Both the position numbers and the translations under genes were made by a program. The notes below the pieces were generated by a model, which was not told the origin of the DNA, searched no databases, and saw only the letters and a list, made by a program, of their open reading frames with translations. Shown one piece after another: positions 5,430 through 8,298 of a stretch of DNA of 8,298 nucleotides. The stretch comes from DATLYH01 sp035575035 (GTDB taxonomy: Bacteria; Planctomycetota; Planctomycetia; Gemmatales; Gemmataceae). How positions within the stretch are numbered: position 1 is the stretch's first letter; the number at the start of each line of letters is the position of its first letter. The DNA lies in contig DATLYH010000379.1 of assembly GCA_035575035.1 (NCBI GenBank), positions 1 through 8,298 on the forward strand. Reading direction: 5' to 3'.

Positions 5430-5467
5430 CCCAACCCCGGCCGCGCTCCGTTCGCTCCCCGGTTGGG
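5430..5467. other. Inverted repeat in the gap upstream of the 161-aa gene
   Basis: CCCAACC (5430-5436) with CCGG after it pairs with CCGGTTGGG (5459-5467), with a two-base bulge and a loop of about 18 bases. It sits 89 bases upstream of the 161-aa gene's start. It could be a leader hairpin, an operator or a terminator of the gene further upstream. The rest of 5342-5529 shows no gene that I can support. Confidence 0.35.
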
Positions 5468-5529
5468 TGGGAGTGTAGCGATTGGAAGGGATGGCAAGGT
5501 GACCGGGGTGACTCGTGGTGCAATTTTCA

Positions 5530-5618
5530 GAGCCCGGAGCGTCCGCGACGGGGAAGATGACCCGTCGCTGACGCTCCGGGCTCGGAGGACCCGTCGCTGA
5601 CGCTCCGGGCTCGGAGGA
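5530..5618. repeat. GC-rich interspersed repeat cluster B (29-bp tandem pair plus inverted copy)
   Basis: An exact 29-base unit occurs twice in tandem (5561-5589 and 5590-5618), beginning CCCGTCGCTGACGCTCCGGG and ending CTCGGAGGA. An inverted copy of its first 23-24 bases, with two or so changes, lies at 5530-5553 (GAGCCCGGAGCGTCCGCGAC). Direct and inverted copies can pair around a seven-base loop (5554-5560), giving a strong hairpin just past the 3' end of the thioredoxin-fold gene, which stops at 5639. The arrangement of one inverted and two direct copies at a gene end matches cluster A. Such units are dispersed through planctomycete genomes as far as I recall, but I have no count for this genome. 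Confidence 0.82.
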
Positions 5619-5638
5619 ACATCACCCATTTCACCTTG

Positions 5639-7075
5639 TCACTTCCCCAGCCATCGCCGCACCTCCGCCATGACCTCCTCTGGCGTCTCACGGCCCCAGC
5701 CGACGTAGATGCCGCGCACGACGCCGGCGTCGTCAAGCACCATGATCCGCGGCGTCGCTTCGACCGCGTAGCTGATCCGCAGTCCCTTGCCGTTCAGGAT
5801 TGGGAACGACAATTTCAGGTCGGCGTGCTGCCGGCGGACGCGCTCGGCATCGTCGGACATGGCCAGGCCGACCACGGCGACCTGGTCATGGAAACGATCG
5901 TGGACGATCTGGGCGAACTGCAACAGCTCGTCGGTGGTCGGAGAAGCGGGGCTGTAAAAGATCATCAGGACCGGCCGGCCCTGGAAACGGCGCAGCCGGG
6001 CCGACTCGCGGCCGGTGAAATCGGGGGCCACGAAGTCCGGGGCGGGCTGACCCAGGGCGGCCACCATGACGGCGGCCGGCTCGGAGGGCGGCGCAGGCGG
6101 GGACTCGCCACGGCGGGCAGCCTCGACACGCCGCTTAACTAGGAGCACCGCGTCACGGTAGGGGGTCGGCGGCTGGGTTTCCAGATGATGATTGATCTTG
6201 CTCAGAAGGGCTTCCAGCTGCGGCACGAACCGGGTCGGCGCCGGCAGTAAGGGGGCGGCCGCCTCGGCGAAGGCTCGTGCCTGGGTGATCTCACGGCGGC
6301 GGTCGGCGAACAGCTGGGCCGGGTACTGCAAGCTGCTCTCCAGCTCGTAACGCCAGACGGCGCGCTGGGTGGGCTCGGCACGAGCCGGCTCCCGCCGTTC
6401 GAGAAGACGCTCGACGCGAGAGGCGATGCCCAGCCGCGGTGCCACCCAGACTGTATCCTGGCGCCGCCAGGCGGTGCGGTCGGCCCGCGGCCGGTCCCAG
6501 TCATCGGACTGCTGCAAGCCGACCAGTTTCAGGCAGCTGGTGCCATTGACCATCTCGGTGCCGACCACCCGCCAGGTGCGCGGGGGCCGGCCATCCTCGC
6601 TGACCTCCCAGGGCTGCTCCGGCCCGACCCGGCTGCGCGGCACTTCGACGAATGCCCCGCACTCGATGGTAGGCAACCCTTCCAACGGGACAGCCAGCGA
6701 TACCGCGGGATCGGCCGGGGTCACGCGCCCCTGGAGATCGACCCGAGCCAACTCCAGCCGCACTGAGCAGATGCCTCCGTCCTCGTCGGCGGATGCGGCC
6801 CGGCCCGGCCCGGCCGGCCGGTTGGCCCGGAGACGGAGGACGGTCAGCAGGGCGACGTCGGCCCCCTGCGGCGGTACGTCCAGCACCAAAACGCGCGTCT
6901 CCAGCCGGTAACTGCGATTGAATTGCACCCCCCTACCGACGGCCTCTTCGCTGAACGAGCCGCGGTAAACCAGCTCCTGGGCGCGGCTAAGTCGGGGCAC
7001 CAATAGCCACTCGGAACGGTCGGCCGACTGCGCCGTGGCCAGAACGCAGCCGCACAAGCACATGGTCGCTAGCAT
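5639..7075 (-). CDS. Secreted protein with C-terminal TlpA/thioredoxin fold lacking the CxxC
   Basis: The 478-aa product starts at the ATG at 7075, giving MLATMCLCGCVLATAQSADR, a short export signal; LCGC could be a weak lipobox. Residues 21-260 are a beta-rich region of unknown function (strands such as YRLETRVLVLDVPPQGADVA and CLKLVGLQQ). Residues 261-335 are helical and proline-rich. Residues 342-478 form a thioredoxin/AhpC-TSA-like domain: GQPAPDFVAPDFTG, RPVLMIFYSPASPTTDE, VAVVGLAMSDD, and EATPRIMVLDDAG with the cis-proline P442. Where TlpA-type enzymes have W-C-P-P-C this protein has A-S-P-T-T (377-381), so both redox cysteines are missing and it is probably not a disulfide reductase. 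It may be a binding or scaffold domain. Longer in-frame starts (7114 and 7195) lack good ribosome sites. Confidence 0.85.
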   Translation of the reverse strand: MLATMCLCGCVLATAQSADRSEWLLVPRLSRAQELVYRGSFSEEAVGRGVQFNRSYRLETRVLVLDVPPQGADVALLTVLRLRANRPAGPGRAASADEDGGICSVRLELARVDLQGRVTPADPAVSLAVPLEGLPTIECGAFVEVPRSRVGPEQPWEVSEDGRPPRTWRVVGTEMVNGTSCLKLVGLQQSDDWDRPRADRTAWRRQDTVWVAPRLGIASRVERLLERREPARAEPTQRAVWRYELESSLQYPAQLFADRRREITQARAFAEAAAPLLPAPTRFVPQLEALLSKINHHLETQPPTPYRDAVLLVKRRVEAARRGESPPAPPSEPAAVMVAALGQPAPDFVAPDFTGRESARLRRFQGRPVLMIFYSPASPTTDELLQFAQIVHDRFHDQVAVVGLAMSDDAERVRRQHADLKLSFPILNGKGLRISYAVEATPRIMVLDDAGVVRGIYVGWGRETPEEVMAEVRRWLGK

Positions 7076-7145
7076 GGGGCCCCTGACTCCCTGACAACAT
7101 GGACCGGGTTCCATCCCCGCACGGGCAAGCCCAAATCGCGGCGGG

Positions 7146-7173
7146 AGTATAGCAATCGTGCGCCGGGCCGCAA
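7146..7173 (-). promoter_or_regulatory. Candidate sigma-70 promoter for the thioredoxin-fold gene
   Basis: On the minus strand TTGCGG (7173-7168), a 16-base spacer, then TATACT (7151-7146), one base from the -10 consensus. Transcription would begin about 65 bases upstream of the ATG at 7075. The -35 is only a half match. Confidence 0.4.
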
Positions 7174-7244
7174 CGGCGCTTTGCAGCCGCCGCATCGGCC
7201 GAAGCCCCCCTCGGCCTGCCGGCGTACCGCAATTTACCCGACCC

Positions 7245-7273
7245 ACGACAGCGGATGGCCGGCGTGAGATAAT
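7245..7273 (+). promoter_or_regulatory. Candidate promoter for the membrane protein gene
   Basis: ACGACA (7245-7250), a 17-base spacer, then GATAAT (7268-7273), five of six bases of the -10 consensus. The expected transcript start is near 7280. That leaves a 35-40 base leader before the GTG at 7318 but almost none before the TTG at 7288, which favours the GTG start. Confidence 0.4.
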
Positions 7274-7317
7274 GGGATGGAGAAGGATTGACGAACGGGC
7301 GGGGGAAGATACAAGGA

Positions 7318-8196
7318 GTGGACAAGAGACAGTCGCCCCGGCAACGGCAAGCGGAGAACATCGTGCTGGGTCTGATCCTGATCTTGCTTCTGATCTGGTT
7401 GTTTCTGACCGTAGTGTTCTGGGCCGGCAGTTTGTGGGTCCAGAGTTACATCTATAGCGAGCCGGTCTCGGGCCTGCACTGGCGCGCGCCGGCCGCGGGC
7501 GCGGCGGTGACGGTCTTTCTGGCCCTGTGGTGTTACCTGGCCTACCGCGGCTTGACGGTCGGCTCCAGTTTCCTCGACTTCAGCGCCGAGCAGGAGACGG
7601 AATATCCGTACTTCTGGTCGGTGGAGAAGGGCAATCAGAAGGTTCTTTACGAGCGCTACCGAACCGGCAGTCTGCTCAGCGGCACCGAGTATGTCATTCC
7701 CAACAGCCGGCCGCCGCGCAAATGGAAGCGCACCGACTCGGAGGGCCGGCTGGTAGAGGCGATCATCGTCGAGGAAGGAAAGGGGCCGCAGAAGAAGGAG
7801 GTCCGCTTCAAGCTGGAACGGCCGCCTGGCGGGTTCAAGGAAGGGGAGATGGCACGCTACGTCGAGGAGGGGGGCCAGGGGCGGGTCATGACCGAGGACC
7901 GGATCGGCCGGGTCAGCGTGCAACGCACCGGGTTGGTGGCGGCGTACCTGCTGGTCAACGTCTTTCATCTGGTGCTGTGGTTCATCTGTTTGTGGTTGCT
8001 CTTGCGTTACCAGTGGGGGCACGCCCTGTTGATGGCGGCAGGGTTCTGGCTGTTCATGACGCTATGGGTCGTGCCGCAGGTGCTGCGCAAAAGCGAGCAA
8101 GCTGCCCCGCCCAAGCCGCCGATGGCTTCTCTTCATCGCAGGGCCGCTCAGCCTGAGGCCAGGATGTGCATGATATCGCCGTCCTGTACGACGTAG
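7318..8196 (+). CDS. Membrane protein of unknown function, four predicted helices
   Basis: The 292-aa product begins at the GTG at 7318 (MDKRQSPRQRQAENIV), with GGGGGAAG about 9 bases upstream; a TTG at 7288 is the alternative. Two helices lie near 15-36 (IVLGLILILLLIWLFLTVVF) and 59-77, and two more near 205-227 and 233-253, leaving both ends on the cytosolic side by charge. Between the pairs, residues 80-203 are a charged soluble domain with EVRFKLERPPGG and several glycine-rich turns. After the last helix comes a Pro- and Arg-rich tail. I do not recognise the family and see no catalytic motif. The last 49 bases overlap the 3' end of ychF on the other strand, so the last 15 residues are read antisense to it and may not be conserved. 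Confidence 0.75.
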   Translation: MDKRQSPRQRQAENIVLGLILILLLIWLFLTVVFWAGSLWVQSYIYSEPVSGLHWRAPAAGAAVTVFLALWCYLAYRGLTVGSSFLDFSAEQETEYPYFWSVEKGNQKVLYERYRTGSLLSGTEYVIPNSRPPRKWKRTDSEGRLVEAIIVEEGKGPQKKEVRFKLERPPGGFKEGEMARYVEEGGQGRVMTEDRIGRVSVQRTGLVAAYLLVNVFHLVLWFICLWLLLRYQWGHALLMAAGFWLFMTLWVVPQVLRKSEQAAPPKPPMASLHRRAAQPEARMCMISPSCTT

Positions 8197-8298
8197 GTTT
8201 TTCCCTCCAGCCGGTAGACGCCGTGCGTCTTGGCTTCCTTCCAGGAGCCGACGCGGTGAAAGTCGTCCCAGCTGACCACCTCGGCCCGCACAAACCCG
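8148..8298 (-). CDS. ychF: Ribosome-binding ATPase/GTPase YchF, C-terminal part only
   Basis: Reading the minus strand from base 8297 gives 49 codons and a TGA at 8150-8148: GFVRAEVVSWDDFHRVGSWK, then EAKTHGVYRLEGKTYVVQ, then DGDIMHILASG. This matches the end of the YchF TGS domain, usually GFIRAEVISYDDF...LEGKDYVVQDGDVMHFRFNV, in order and spacing. YchF is an Obg-family P-loop protein that binds ribosomes and preferentially hydrolyses ATP. The usual final residues FRFNV are replaced by ILASG. The NTPase domain and start lie outside the window. It is convergent with, and overlaps by 49 bases, the plus-strand membrane protein gene. Confidence 0.9.
   Translation of the reverse strand, partial: GFVRAEVVSWDDFHRVGSWKEAKTHGVYRLEGKTYVVQDGDIMHILASG

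Noticed and set aside
5530..5618. Short CRISPR array
   Set aside because: The 29-base units are directly adjacent with no spacers, one copy is inverted, and no cas gene is near.
8054..8293. Minus-strand open frame of 79 codons near the window end
   Set aside because: The YchF C-terminus is read in another frame of the same strand and matches a known family; this frame shows no recognisable features.

Overview
The window looks like a chromosomal piece of a GC-rich planctomycete, most likely of the Gemmata group. The signs are the high GC content by eye, an ECF-type sigma factor with an added charged tail, a DapL-type lysine-pathway aminotransferase, planctomycete-style secreted and lipoprotein genes of unknown role, and short GC-rich repeats ending in a CCGGGCTC-like core between genes. 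The taxonomic call is an inference from these features, not from a search.

Region 1 (1-1430) is the most interesting part. It holds four very short genes for Flp-type (type IVb) pilins: three in a row on the minus strand and the 3' part of a fourth on the plus strand at the window edge. The plus-strand copy and its minus-strand neighbour form a nearly perfect inverted repeat of about 200 bp per arm around a 5-nt loop. Upstream of the minus-strand array (about 1181-1276, minus strand) lies a well-conserved cyclic di-GMP class I (GEMM-I) riboswitch aptamer with all key elements: GGCAAACC, a GNRA-capped hairpin, GCAAAGCC, and the terminal GGTTACCG. This ties pilin expression to the second messenger for surface attachment.

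Region 2 (1429-3103) has a cluster of GC-rich repeats, then dapL on the minus strand, then a roughly 317-bp divergent intergenic region. Region 3 (3104-5341) has the ECF sigma factor on the plus strand facing a minus-strand pair: a 161-aa Cys-containing protein followed 32 bp later by a lipoprotein. Region 4 (5342-7317) has a second repeat cluster related to the first, then a minus-strand secreted protein with a C-terminal TlpA/thioredoxin fold whose CxxC is replaced by SPTT. A divergent promoter region follows. Region 5 (7318-8298) has a plus-strand four-helix membrane protein whose end overlaps, tail to tail, the 3' end of ychF on the minus strand. The ychF piece is cut by the window edge.

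The best-supported functional story is c-di-GMP-controlled expression of a multi-copy Flp pilin locus. The export and assembly genes (tadA, cpaB and relatives) are not in this window. The remaining genes look like independent housekeeping or envelope genes.
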